Assembly: GCA_013407085.1 (NCBI GenBank)
Contig: JACCGJ010010774.1
Location: forward strand, 1-64,000
Direction: 5' to 3'
Length of the DNA: 64,000 bases
From: Atriophallophorus winterbourni
Lineage: Eukaryota; Platyhelminthes; Trematoda; Plagiorchiida; Microphallidae
Shown here: piece by piece, positions 44,868 through 56,339 of the stretch
How positions within the stretch are numbered: the stretch's first letter is position 1
How the letters are laid out: each line of letters starts with the position of its first letter
Program-made: the position numbers and the translations under genes
The notes under the pieces: model-generated
What the model saw: the letters and a program-made list of their open reading frames with translations, nothing else
What the model was told of the DNA's origin: nothing
Database searches by the model: none

Positions 44868-45425
44868 TTGAAGAGATGTTTTTTCACTTCATATGTTATT
44901 TCGACAGATTGTGCAGCTTTTGTCAGTTTACGCAAAAACAGCATGAAACAACGAACCCCATTCTTTATAAAATTCGCTGACAAATGTTGCGTTTCATTTG
45001 TATTCGAGAATAGAAATATTTTAAAATCCATACCCAGATTTTCTGATGTTACTATTAAGCCTGACCTTAGCTCAATGCAGAGGCGTTTCGGTCGTAAAAA
45101 GCTCAAAATTACCATTATTTGCACAAAGCAATCTTATTCTGATACACCTGAGTGTGTACAGTGCGATTCACTTGTAGTTAATACACCTGCAAGAAGTCGA
45201 GCTTCAACACCTGCACACAACAACATAGTCCACAGAACACCACCGACATTCTGGCGTGAATTTCCCTTACCTACATTCAGACAGACACAAGCTCTTCTCC
45301 AATATGCTAGCACATTTAGAAACACAGCAGCCAGGAAGCCCCAAAACCAACAAATAACGTCGGTGAATAATGATAGGCGTTCACACCATATCAGAGACCG
45401 TACTCAACTACCATATCCCCCTTAA
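44868..45425 (+). pseudogene. ORF1-like remnant of a non-LTR retrotransposon
   Basis: A 185-residue open frame. The first half (CFFTSYVIST, TPFFIKFADKCC, SMQRRFGRKKLKI) has the look of a retrotransposon ORF1 domain; the second half is Ser/Thr/Arg-rich. It sits in the right order and distance upstream of the endonuclease remnants at 45.7-46.3 kb. Possibly 5'-truncated. Not compared by search. Confidence 0.5.
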
Positions 45426-45689
45426 CAATATAACAAGACCCCCATTGACTACACCTGGCTTCATATACTCTCCCCTTACTCCACTTGTCATTGAACTCAA
45501 CAACTTTACTATTTTGATTATATGACTCAAAACATTCCGTTTTGAAACCGATACACATCGCAGCTCGTGCAACACACGCCTTTTCATGACCATGCCAATT
45601 ATTTTCCAAAAATAATAAATGAAATATTAATTGCTCTGATTTCTTGTCTCAACTTACTTTTACTCCATTAAATCCCGCTTCTTCCTGCC

Positions 45690-47135
45690 CGATCAATTAC
45701 CCCTAAAATCCAAATGCTGAAATCTTTTCTTATTACGAACTAAGCAGACATTATTCTCATAACTGAAAGGTGGACCCGAGATCACCAGCCTGACTCAACA
45801 CTTATAGTTCCCAATTACCAGATATTCAGCAACAATCGAATTTGAAACGGGAAGGTGGTACCATTATCTATGTTCATTCCAGGTTTAAAGCTGCTACCTT
45901 TAGTTCAGCTAGTCTGTCAGAGCTAGAAGGCTCAACAGGCATCGTATTACCAAGCTTAGTTTTTTTATTAGGTTCTTAATTAATGCGATATAGAGATATC
46001 TCTACACTACACGAAATATAAAATCATTGCTGGTGTCTTAAACATGCCAAAATTGAACTGGCACGATCCTGCACATCAAAGCTGCTATACAGCTTTTATC
46101 AGAACAATTAAATTACTTGGATATAAGCAATTTATTGGCAAACCTACAAGAAATGACAATGTCATAGACCTAGTCTTCACTCTGAACCTTACTCAAGCTA
46201 ACCTTAATGTAATTCCATCTTTCCTTAACAGTGACCATAGAATATTATCATTCCAAATATTATGCGCCACAGCTTCTGTCAATTCCTTGCAGCCATCTGA
46301 TGACAAGCATACCTACAACTACATTAACTGGAATCTACTGTCAGAATTCATTAGAACATGAAACTGACGCCGATTCATCCTCTCTAGTGATTTCACAACT
46401 GTCTCTTCAACATTTCGTTCACAATTGAAAGGGTTACTTATGAAGGCATCATATAAGCTCATTATGCACACGAAATTAACGAAAGCCCAGAAAATAGAAA
46501 ATAAAATGATGAAACTATATTCAGTTGCTGTAAAAGCACATGACATTCTCGCCCCTCTTCGTTCTTATGAACTTTCGAGAAGACACAGATATGCTTTAGA
46601 TAACACGCTTAGAGCCGACGAAAACAAAGCTCTTATAAGTCAGGATAAGACGAAATCACTAAGTAAACTTTCCAAGTTAAGATCATTCAACTCACCTAGC
46701 AACATAGATTTCATTATCAAATTTTGTAATTCATCCGCAGTTGAAACAATTTTTAGTTCACCTCATGCTATCTGTGAAGAATTCTCTCTGTACTTCAACT
46801 TTACCTGAAACAATTCAAACTACGTTTACACAACCAGTCATCTTCCTTCGCCGAATACACTAGATACTTTGAGTATAAATCTGAGTAACATAAGTGAATT
46901 ATGTCAGCAATCGAATGTCAGTTTGAACCTGACACAGCAGGCATACCTCCAGCCATATGCAAAATGGGTGGTAAAGACTTTCAACTTCTCTTGCTTAACC
47001 TATTCAACGCATGTATCAAATGTGGTACCTTTGCGTCAGAGTGGAAACACTCAGTTGTTAAACCTAGATACAAATCTCGCTCGAAACATTTATTTACGCA
47101 CCACCAACCGATAAACCATAATGCTTTCTTGTTAA
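45690..47135 (+). pseudogene. Decayed CR1/Jockey-like endonuclease and linker region
   Basis: Broken frames encode an endonuclease: ADIILITERWTRDQ near 45740, GVLNMPKLNWHDP near 46035, NVIDLVFTL and NSDHRILSFQI near 46160-46250. The EN-RT linker follows (46425-46808) and then the RT beginning (PDTAG-like TAGIPPAICKMGG near 46940). Several frameshifts and stops. From about 46175 to 47126 it is matched, inverted, by 51640-52586 at about 98% by eye. The frame is cut at about 47127 by the insert described next. Confidence 0.82.
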
Positions 47136-47910
47136 CCTTTAACTGCCTGAATTATGTTTTACATCGAAATAATTTTTTTCTCCTGCATTTTTGTGATGAA
47201 ACTGCTCTCTTTATATGGGGACAGAAAGTATTTTTATTTTTATATATATATTACGGAAAATAAAAAAAATGGGACAAATTCGGTACAATCGCCCTGTGGT
47301 GGCACCTTTTTCATTGATTTTTAGCTGTAGTCAGCTATATGAGACATAAAATTTATAAAAAGATTTCTCAATTAAATTTTTGATGTGAAACACACACAAG
47401 GTAGAAAAATAGGTTGAATAGAAAATAATGTATTTCCTTCATGCAGTCATCGCGATAAAAACCCATTGCATGCCGCGAAACAGTTCCTATGCATGTCTAA
47501 GGATAAGTGTTCATTGCATTTAGCGCATAATATCTTTGTCTTTCCAGGATAGTTTTTGAACCTGCATCGGTTTCTTTTTTTTTGAAACAAGGCACATGTG
47601 TCACTTGGTCCAACCTCACATCGTCGGATGGGGCTCCACACCTTCTTTTTGCTTCACCTCTTAGAGATGGGCGTCCACGTTTAGGAGGCAAGCAAATTTT
47701 TACAGCTTTGGTAAGGGTGAAAGCTACCTCAAGTTTGAAGGAAGCAAGCTGGAGCACTTCTTTTTTGGAAGAGGAAGCCTCTTGCAGTCTCTACGATAAC
47801 AAAGCCATGAATTAACTATAGCCATGTCAATGAAGTGATAGATCAGACTGTGATAAGCTTTCTTTGATTTCATGCTTATTCTATACAAAGAAAGAAGATG
47901 GTCTGCTAAG
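47136..47910. mobile_element. 775-bp insert containing a piggyBac transposase C-terminal fragment
   Basis: The inverted sister copy is continuous here, so this segment is an insertion. It is bounded by imperfect duplicates TCTTGTTAA (47127-47135) and TCTTATCAA (47911-47919). Minus-strand frames at 47757-47447 encode KRGRPSLRGEAKRRC, PSDDVRLDQVTHVPCF and, after a frameshift, CRFKNYPGKTKILCAKC and RNCFAAC, resembling the Cys-rich C-terminal finger of piggyBac transposases. The catalytic domain is absent. The flanks are not a clean TTAA pair, so the insertion mechanism is open. Confidence 0.7.
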
Positions 47911-48420
47911 TCTTATCAAGATTATGTGAAAAAATGTGAAGATAGCTTTACTGGAATACCTAACACCTAGTATCTTTTCTAAGGCACAGCAAAGCTTCCG
48001 TCATCGCTTGCCAACTAGAATACTTGGACTGCATCACAAGTTTATTTGAAAATGGTTTGGCAGTGATAATTGTCTTCCTTGATATAATTAAAGCTTTTGA
48101 CACAGTACCGCATGAGAAATTACTATCTAAGCCAATTTCATTTGGTATAGGTGGTAATCCTCATTTTTGGATCACTTCTTTGCTTACAGATCGCACATAC
48201 TGTGTTGAGGTTAATGGTAAGAGATCGCGCAGCTTTCCGATTTCAACTGGCGTGATACAAGCCAGTGTATTAGGTCCATTACTTTTTTTCCTATACATAA
48301 ATGATTACATACAGTCCTCTTTCATAGTAAACTATTCTCGTTCACTGACGACATAAAAGTAGTAATTTCTTTCCCATCTTCTGAGGAAGTCTGCAAGCAA
48401 ATTAAGTTGAGTCTCAAACC
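47911..48420 (+). pseudogene. Decayed CR1/Jockey-like RT core, continuing 45690-47135
   Basis: FLDIIKAFDTVPHEKLL (motif A), FGIGGNPHFWITSLLTDR, VEVNGKRSR and GPLLFFLYINDYI precede a frameshift before motif C. The same stretch is intact in spacing in the inverted copy at 51232-51621. Lesions leave no functional RT. Confidence 0.85.
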
Positions 48421-48650
48421 AGACATAACAGGCATTCCACCTGCAATTTACAGAATGGGTGGTGACGATTTCAAACTTCTTCTACTGAACTTATTCAACA
48501 CTTCAATCACATCTGGAATATTTCCTTTATAATGGAAACAATCTATGTTACACCGAGACACAAATCTGGCTTGACGCACACGGTATCCAATTCTCGCCCA
48601 ATCAACCACACAGCAATACTATATAGATTACTTGAGAAAAACTGTAAAAA
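48410..48650 (+). pseudogene. Second, related RT-linker fragment
   Basis: Reads LKPDITGIPPAIYRMGG, DDFKLLLLNLFNTSIT and then a stop, corresponding to the segment at 46930-47050 of the upstream element but clearly diverged. It is another insertion of the same superfamily, or a duplication, placed after RT motif B. Confidence 0.65.
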
Positions 48651-48759
48651 TCTATTTCAAATCACTTATCTGCAAGTTTCTCCATCCACGCACGCAAAAT
48701 GTTAGCCAGCTTTATAACCTGATTCGGTTAAGAGCACAAACCAAGGCGTATTACTTTTC

Positions 48760-49440
48760 GCTAGACACGGAAATTACAATAGTGGATTGGCAAAGCAGCT
48801 GTCATTTATTCAAAGTGAACTCTCGTGTATGGGGCAAACGCAAGTTGACTATAAAGATAAAGATGATGGTATACATCGCGTTAGTACTAAATGCTTTACT
48901 GTAAGTCAGTGAAACCTGTTAAAACCCACGCACGACACGGAAAGAAGCTGAATGCTTTCCATCTACGGAGCATTTGTCGTATCTTGAACATGTCGTGGAT
49001 TGACAGATTGACCAATACTGAAGTGCTTCCGAAAGCTAGTCTACTGAGCATGTTCACCCTAATAAGACAAAGCCGCCTGCAGTGGCTTGGGCACGTCTAC
49101 AAAATGGAAAATGGTCGCATTCCGAAAGATCTACTTCATGGTGAGTTGAAACCAGGAACACGACCATTGGGCAGACACCATTAATGATACAAAGACTTTT
49201 GAAAAAGAGATATGAAAGCTCCTGGCATTGACCCCACGAGTTGACAAGAACATGCTCTTGACCGCTCACATTGCGTAGAGCGTCGCCTGCAAGCTGGAAA
49301 GGAGCAGATACAGCTTTTGTCAGCTGAACGGAAATCACGCTGCCGGCGTGCAACTGAATTTGATCGACCGCGTTTGGCTTTCGTTGTGATCTCAGCAGGA
49401 GAGATTGGTCCTCCTGAATCAGACGGTTTAGTCATTTAAA
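48760..49440 (+). pseudogene. Non-LTR RT C-terminal fragment of a different family
   Basis: Broken frames read SRVWGKRKLTIKIKMMVY, RKKLNAFHLRSICRILNMSW-like text, RLQWLGHVYKMENGRIPKDL and LLHGELKPGTRPLGRHH, a C-terminal region common to many animal RT-bearing elements. Stops and frameshifts throughout. 5'-truncated. Confidence 0.75.
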
Positions 49441-49975
49441 ATAAGTAAATGAATAAAATTCATTCTTGGAAATCCAAGGCATGTTAAACATGATCAATAA
49501 TTTCCAATAGCTTTGTACAATCAGATTATAGTATGTACATTTGCAAAAACAATTTGTTCAAGGTCATTTGTTTCAGCGGAATTTAACGTTCAATAAATAT
49601 AAAGGTAACGGTATTTGAAGTTGTTTTCAGGTAATCGGTACTTGATCTGATATAGTACAAAAACACAGGTATTGCGAGGAAATGTCTAGAATGTTTTCGG
49701 CAACACTGATGATCCACGGATAAGGTCCATGGAAGATGCGTGAAGAATCTCTATTTTTGATGTTCCAAACTTTTTCAATTTGATTGTTTAAAATAGATTG
49801 ATTTTCCCTGAACATGATCCGTTTTCTTGTCCGCTAGGCGAAAGGTATTTATTCCACTAGTTTGAGGTCTGGGGGCCAGTTTAATTTTTGGTGCAGATTG
49901 AGAATTTTGCTGTGCAGAAAATACTCAGAAGCGAGGGAATGTTGTTTTGAACAATATGAACATTTATTTACCATC
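49441..49975. repeat. Dispersed AT-rich repeat related to 42590-43140
   Basis: Shares ATGATCAATAAT, CTTTGTACA and GGCCAGTTTAAT blocks with 42590-43140, same orientation and similar spacing. Non-coding. May be an untranslated end of the retroelements in this cluster. Confidence 0.5.
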
Positions 49976-49979
49976 AATA

Positions 49980-50425
49980 CACAGGAATGCCATTATTATA
50001 TAAATCATCGGGTAGAACATCTAAATTAAGAAGATTGCGAATTTTTTCTATGATAAGAAATGAAGCTACATGTGATTTGAATTCATTTGAAGAGGAACTG
50101 TGTCTTATATATTTTGAAAGAAGATTCCACAGTTTAGCATATTTAGTCAAAAAGAAACTGTTCCTTACTTTAGTACAAAACCATAGTAATTTATTAGTTT
50201 TTTTTTACTGTTTCTCAAGCTATATTTAAAATCATGCCGTATATGAAAATTCGAACATTGACAGTATTTTAAAGAATAAGATGAGCTTATGCTTGAGTCT
50301 GCGAAACCATAAGGGATCGAGTTTCAGTTGTATACATCTTTCTATATAGGATTGTGTGGTGGTATAACCGATTATTGATTTTGAGAAAATACGTTGTATT
50401 TTATCTAAAACTATGCTATCAGTTT
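49980..50425 (-). pseudogene. CR1/Jockey-like 3'-end fragment
   Basis: On minus: DSIVLDKIQRIFSKSIIGY, QLKLDPLWFRRLKHKLIL, then a decayed KVRNSFLF block. It parallels the C-terminus at 50470-50915 and lies directly downstream of it in the same orientation, so it is a second copy of the same end. Confidence 0.7.
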
Positions 50426-50429
50426 TATT

Positions 50430-52600
50430 TATTTATAAATAAATAAATAAATGTTTTATTCTTGGAATTCTAGAGTTTAGCGTATTTATTTAGGTAGAAG
50501 TTACTTCTTATTTTCGTACAGGATCTAGGTAATTCCACTAGGTTATCTTGATTTTTTAACTTATATATAGAACCTTGTCGGAAGCGAATAGACGAATTTA
50601 TATCTATATTATCAGAAGATATTATTCTAAAGAACAGTATTAGGTTGTGTCTAATTCTACGCAACCATAGTTGTTCTAGCTTGAGCTGCTACATTTTTTA
50701 TATGATTAATTCGAGCTATATCCGGTGATTGATTTGGTAAAAGTACGTTGTACTTTTTCCAAAAGGATGGTATCGGTTTTATTCATACTGCTATATATTA
50801 TATTACAGTAATCCAAGACGAGTATGGTGAAAAGTTTATAAAGTTCCAACTTACAGTGTTGGAGAGTAATGAACTTATGAATCATATTAACACTTTGCTT
50901 TGCCTTTGAGATCACGTGATGTATATGCTTGTTGAATGTAAGCGATGCTGAATATTTGAACCCAAGATCACGTTTGCAATCGATAATTTGAATAGGATCA
51001 CTATTAAAAAGGATTGAGTTATCAGAAATTGTACATCTTTAAGGCATAACCTTAGATTTTCCTACAGAGAATGAGAGACCATCAATTTTCACCCCATTTG
51101 GATAATGCATCCAAATCTTTGTTTAGTCTGTCAATGTAAATTTGTGTTTCAGAAAACGATAAGGAAATTACTACCTTCATGTCGTCTGCAAACAAGAATA
51201 GTTTACTATGAGACTACTGTATGTACATCATTTATGTAGAGAAAAAAAGTAATGGACCTAAAAGACTGCCTTGTATCACGCCACTTGGAAACGGCAAGGT
51301 GCGTGATCTCTTACCATTAACCTCAACACAGTATGTGCGATCTGTAAGAAAAGAAGTGAGCCAAGAATGAGGATTCCCACCAATACCAAATGAATTTAGC
51401 TTAGATAGTAATTGTTTATGCGGTACTGTGTCGAAAGCTTTAGTTATATCAAGGAAGACAACTATAACTGAGAAGCCAATTTCAATTGAACTTTTGATGC
51501 AGTTTAAGTATTCTAGCTGGCAAGTAATGCAGGATCTTTTGTTAAGAAATCGGTGCTGTGCTTTAGAAAAGAAACAAGGTGTCAGGTATTCTAGTAAAGC
51601 TTTTTGTTTACATTTTTTCAAATAATCTTGATAAGAAAGCTGTATGGTTTATTGGTCGGTAGTTAGTAACTAAGTGTTTTAAGCGACATTTGTATCTAGG
51701 TTTAACAACTGAGTGTTCCCACTCTGCCGCGAAGGTACCAGATTTGATACATGCGTTGAATAGGTTAAGCAAGAGAAGTTGAAAGTCTTTACCACCCATT
51801 TTGCATATGGCTGGAGGTATGCCTGCTGTGTCGGGTGTAAGACTGACATTTGATTGCTGACATAATTTACTTATGTTACTCAGATTTATACTCAAAGTAT
51901 CTAGTGTATTCGGCGAAGGAAGATGACTGGTTGTGTAAACGTAGTTTGAATTGTTTCAGGTAAAGTTGAAGTACAGAAAGAATTCTTTACAGATAGCATG
52001 AGGTGAACTGAAAATTGTTTCAACTGCGGATGAATTACGAAATTTGATAATGAAATCTATGTTGCTAGGTGAGTTGAATGATCTTAACTTGGAAAGTTTA
52101 CTTAGTGATTTCGTCTTATCCTGACTTATAAGAGCTTCGTTTTCGTCGGCTCTAAGCGTGTTATCTAAAGCATATCTGTGTCTTCTTGAAAGTTCATAAG
52201 AACGAAGAGGGGCGAAAATGTCATGTGCTTTTACAGCAACTGAATATAGTTTCATCATTTTATTTTCTATTTTCTGGGCTTTCGTTAATTTCGTGTGCAT
52301 AATGAGCTTATATGATGCCTTCATAAGTAACCCTTTCAATTGTGAACGAAATGTTGAAGAGACAGTTGTGAAATCACTAGAGAGGATGAATCGGCGTCAG
52401 TTTCATGTTCTAATGAATTCTGACAGTAGATTCCAGTTAATGTAGTTGTAGGTATGCTTATTATCAGATGGCTGCAAGGAATTGACAGAAGCTGTGGCGC
52501 ATAATATTTGGAATGATAATATTCTATGGTCACTGTTGAGGAAAGATGGAATTACATTTAGGTTAGCTGGTGTAAGGTTCAGAGTGAAGAGAATGTCCAA
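50430..52600 (-). pseudogene. Inverted near-identical copy of the 46.2-48.4 kb retroelement, with 3' end
   Basis: On minus, in order: endonuclease end (52600-52403, NSDHRILSFQI), linker (52339-51956), RT start (51895-51608), RT core (51621-51232, FLDITKAFDTVPHKQLL, GVIQGSLLGPLLFF), C-terminus (50915-50470, DYCNIIYSSMNKTD) and an AT-rich tail ATTTATTTATAAATAAATAA near 50436-50455. Several frameshifts. The 5' truncation is at about 52590, next to an (ATTTC)n-like tract. The linker differs from the plus copy at only 5 of 127 residues. Confidence 0.85.
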
Positions 52601-52604
52601 GATA

Positions 52605-53045
52605 TTGTAATTTCATTTCATTTCAATTTACTTCAACCCGCTCAACTTGGCAATATGTCTTCTTCAATTTGAAGACGATATGCAAGAGATTAACCTTTAT
52701 TCAAAATGGTTAAAATTAGAGCAGCATATGAAACTCGAATAGGTAAATATATTCTTTACCAAACTTGGATAATAATATTTTAGTACATATACATGATATA
52801 TAAACGAATTATAATTTATAGTAATTGTTTGGTGAAAGGTTCCTTTCGGTTATAATATGATGATAATTATAAGAAAAGAACATTTGATTTCAAAAGTTAT
52901 CGAAATGAAACGAAATTCAGATTGAAGAATTATGATTGAAAAAACATTTAACTTTATAATGACCATAGAGTCGAAATATAGTTATATATATATGTTAAAT
53001 GGTCACAGGATTAGGATCTCTCACTGAACTATAGTGAATGTCATC
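52605..53045. other. AT-rich spacer, no feature recognised
   Basis: AT-rich DNA between the inverted retroelement copy and the CR1-like 3' fragment. No coding signature or repeat unit recognised. Confidence 0.6.
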
Positions 53046-54112
53046 TGTTGTCTGCAGCAGTCAACAAAATTACGGTAACTGCGTATAACTGTAGGATCGA
53101 CTTTAAATCTATTTACAGAGTTGATGATTTATGTATAGTCGTAACGGTGGACTGCAAATGGGCCGCGCAATGCGCTTCGGCTGCGCAACGAGCTAGAGTA
53201 GAACTCTTTAGGCTTGAATCTGTTCTGATATGTAGAACGCCGGAAGTGTTTATCCCTTTATATACGGCGATTGTCAGGCCGCATTTAGAATACTGCGTAC
53301 AAGCCTGGAGCCCTTTCTTCCAAAAAGACATATTACTACTCGAAAGAGTCCAACGTCTGGCTAACAAAATGGTTGAAGGTATGATTGGGAAACCATACGA
53401 AGAACGTCTAAAATCTTTAAGTTACTTCTTCATTCAGCGTCGGCGTCTACGTGGTGACCTAATATAAACCTTTGAAATCCTGAAAAGCTTACGCGACGTG
53501 GGTTGTCAAAACCTCTTCTCTCGAGCGAATAACCCTTCAATTGGAGAATAAACATCGGAGCTCGAGAAAAATAACAGCCGTCTGAATCTTAGGCAACACT
53601 TCTTCCGTGAAAAAGTGGTACGTCTCTAAAACAAGCTGCCTGAGGAACTAATCGCTTGCATATCAATAGGTTTATTAGAAAGGGGTTTGGATGCCTTGTG
53701 GCCTAAGGTTTTTCCAGAAGTTTTCCATGAATATGCAGTTTGCCTATCGACAGAATTGTCCAAAAAATTATTTTTTTCATTTGAAATTCATACGGTATTT
53801 ATAACGATTTACAATAGAAAATAAATAAAAAATCCAACTATATAATGCCTCGTTTTAAATTTCGTGTTTTAAATATACGCACCAATTTTCCATGCCTAAC
53901 CTCTCACCGGCTTGATGAAGAGAAACCCTTTTCGTTTTTCCTACTGGCAGCTACAAATACTGCATTCAGATTACTCTCATACCAGAAGATATTTGTGAAG
54001 ATATTGTTTAAAGTGGTGGACACTCTTCTGTTGCATACCACCGAAAGAAATCTGGACGCTCGATTGGCCCGTTAGTCACATACTGTCATGTGCAAACTGA
54101 ACTGAACTGGCC
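53046..54112 (+). pseudogene. CR1-like 3'-end fragment A
   Basis: RT C-terminus: WAAQCASAAQRARVELF, IVRPHLEYCVQAWSPF, LERVQRLANKMVEGM, RRRLRGDLI then a stop, and decayed NLRQHFFREKVVRL. The 3' UTR has TCTCACCGGCTTGATGAAGA and CTGGACGCTCGATTGGCC, ending CTGAACTGAACTGG. It belongs to the same family as 54810-59505. Confidence 0.85.
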
Positions 54113-54131
54113 TGGGAAACATCTGACGTAT

Positions 54132-54535
54132 TGTTGCGGACCAAAAAGATTAGTCTATCACTACATACAAAATGGCGAAAATGGAAAGAACTCACTAAAA
54201 GACCAAAGGAGCAAATGTCCAAAAAGAAAGATCCATAGAAGTCCAACGATAGCGAAATAATCCACACAGGAAAAGTCCAAGAGATGATGGAATCCGGAGT
54301 GCAGAAGGCACTAAAATGTTAGAGGATCCGTTATTCACAATTCCGGCACTCGGCGACCCACGCAATCTCCGCAACCGCGGAAGAAGACAAAGCCTGAGTT
54401 CCAAAAAGAGTATTGTACAAGCATTGATACAAATAAAGTGTACATGGCCAGAAAGGAATAATCATACAAGGCCAAAAATTGTATGTACAAAAACTAAGAT
54501 ACAATGTGAATGCAGATCGCTGCCGTATCATCACA
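54132..54535 (-). repeat. Solo LTR of the Gypsy family, reverse orientation
   Basis: Reverse complement of the 404-bp LTR at 35710-36113 with many substitutions and the same length and TG...CA ends. Shared blocks include TTTGGACATTTGCTC and TGTGTGGATTATTTCGCTAT on the minus strand. No internal region. No clear 4-bp target duplication remains. Confidence 0.85.
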
Positions 54536-54549
54536 TACGACGAGTATAC

Positions 54550-54680
54550 CAAAGAACAATGAACCAACTTTGGTAGTGGTGGGCGCTTCTTTGAAGCATT
54601 CCGCCGACAAAAATTTTGGACGCTCGATTGGCTAATCAGGCATTTACAGTCCTGTGCCAAATGAAATGAACTTTGGCGGT
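54550..54680 (+). repeat. CR1-like 3'-UTR end fragment B
   Basis: GGTGGGCGCTTCT, TTTTGGACGCTCGATTGG and AATGAAATGAACTTTGG match the 3' ends at 54050-54110 and 59395-59505. Confidence 0.75.
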
Positions 54681-54809
54681 ACGTTCAACTTTGTTGCACT
54701 CGCCACGCTCAGTTACAAACTTCTACGAATTTTCACCGTTTCACAGTTTTACTATAAAATAGAAACTCTATTTTACTTATTTTCGAAAGTTTGAACACAC
54801 AATTCATTA

Positions 54810-56318
54810 TTGCACCTCTTGCTGATTAATTACTTCCGTAATAAATTCAGTATTCCGTTTTTATCTTGCATCACCGTGTTTTATCATTTCTCAACTATGA
54901 ATAATAAAACTGTTTGTATTAACGTGAAATGTGGCAAAAAAGTAGCCAAAGGTATTGAGTGCAATGATTGCAATCGTTGGGCTCACCCTGGCTGCTCAGC
55001 TATACATAAATCCCACGATGGGCTCTATGCGAAATTCCGCTGGATTCCGTCGTATTGCAGTGATTGTCACAAGACTGCCACTGAAGCCGCATTTGTGTAC
55101 CACGAACGGCGACCTATTGTGACGCTAGCTAGTGCGTCGGAATCCGTGTCCGACCAAATTTATGCATCAGTCGCGCGGTGCAATTTAGTCCCTGGGCAGA
55201 CTTCGGCGGTTAACAAGGCCATATATTCGAGCCCGTTATCCCGTCCTCCCGTGTCATCTACCTCTGTCAAGGCAAAAAATAAACCTAATTCTTCTGAAAG
55301 GCGGGTGTTCATGGAATCCAAACCACCACTAACCAACGCTAACGTCACACTGGTCAAACAATCACCTACTAGTCTTAGACTACCTTCACGAATGGTATCC
55401 AATACAGCAAGCACCTCAAGAAGGCAAGCTAAGACTACTAATTCCGGTAAAAATGGAAAGCCACATACAAATGTTGTCGGTTCCAACGCCATGGATTAAA
55501 TTATTCTGGAGATGAACAGTCTTCGGAAAAAAATTAAATCATTACATGGCCCATCTTCGGCTCGAAAAAATAGAACTCGTAATGTTCTAGTTTTCAATCG
55601 TACCCAGCCCTTAATCAAAGAATCCGAATCTCGTAGAGATTTGGACCGCAGGTGTATCCATGATCTCTTTCGCATGGTTTGGATGAAGCCTTACACTTCC
55701 ACGGTGCGAGTTCATCGTGTGGGTAGATGGAAGATGGACAACCGGCCTCGACCGATCCTAGTCGAGTTCAAATTTCAGGCAGATCGCGATGTGTTTTTGT
55801 CTAAGGCGAAACACATACCTAACGCCACTTTAGACAAACTCCAATTGAAGCCTGACAACCCTCCTTTTGATGGGAGGCAGTACACTGTAGCTCCGACTAG
55901 GATTAACTTAGCTATAGGGTCATCCGCTCCCCTTCAGTCTGAAGCGAAGCGGATCGCCACTGCATCAACAACGACCGTACCGAAGCTTGCATCACCCATG
56001 ATCTTGCTATCAGGTGCGCACGACAATCTGCTTAGCTTCAATGAAAAAGGAAGCCAGTCAGGCCTTTCTAGTGGCAGCTCCCATGTTATTAATAAGGGCT
56101 CAATATTCAGGCAACGTTCCATTAGCTTGAATGGCGTAGGAAGTCAGTCAAGCCTTTCTAGTGGCAGCTCCCATGTTATAAATGAGGGCTTAATAGTTAG
56201 GCAACGTTCCATTACCGTCATGCAAGATGCACGCGATATTGCTTCTCCTGCATTGATCAGTACGCCAAAAAACGTGCAGCTTCTTTGGGTGCTTCGACTG
56301 AGGGAAAAGCACGACTGA
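54810..56318 (+). pseudogene. Decayed CR1-like ORF1 with PHD-type finger
   Basis: The likely start is the ATG at 54897. The finger CINVKCGKK, CNDCNRWAHPGC, YCSDCHK resembles the one at 31617. The frame is cut by a TAA at 55497-55499 and resumes in the same frame from 55512 (FNRTQPLIKESESRR, TVRVHRVGRW, RPILVEFKFQADRD). Near 56049-56228 there is a tandem duplication with a 90-bp period (30 residues, GSQSGLSSGSSHVIN / GSQSSLSSGSSHVIN). One stop is the main lesion. Confidence 0.82.
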
Positions 56319-56339
56319 GCTTAGAAGCGCGCGTATCCA

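Noticed and set aside
47127..47919. Clean piggyBac insertion with TTAA target duplication
   Set aside because: TTAA occurs at the left edge only; the right edge reads TTATCAA and the duplicates are 9 bp and imperfect.
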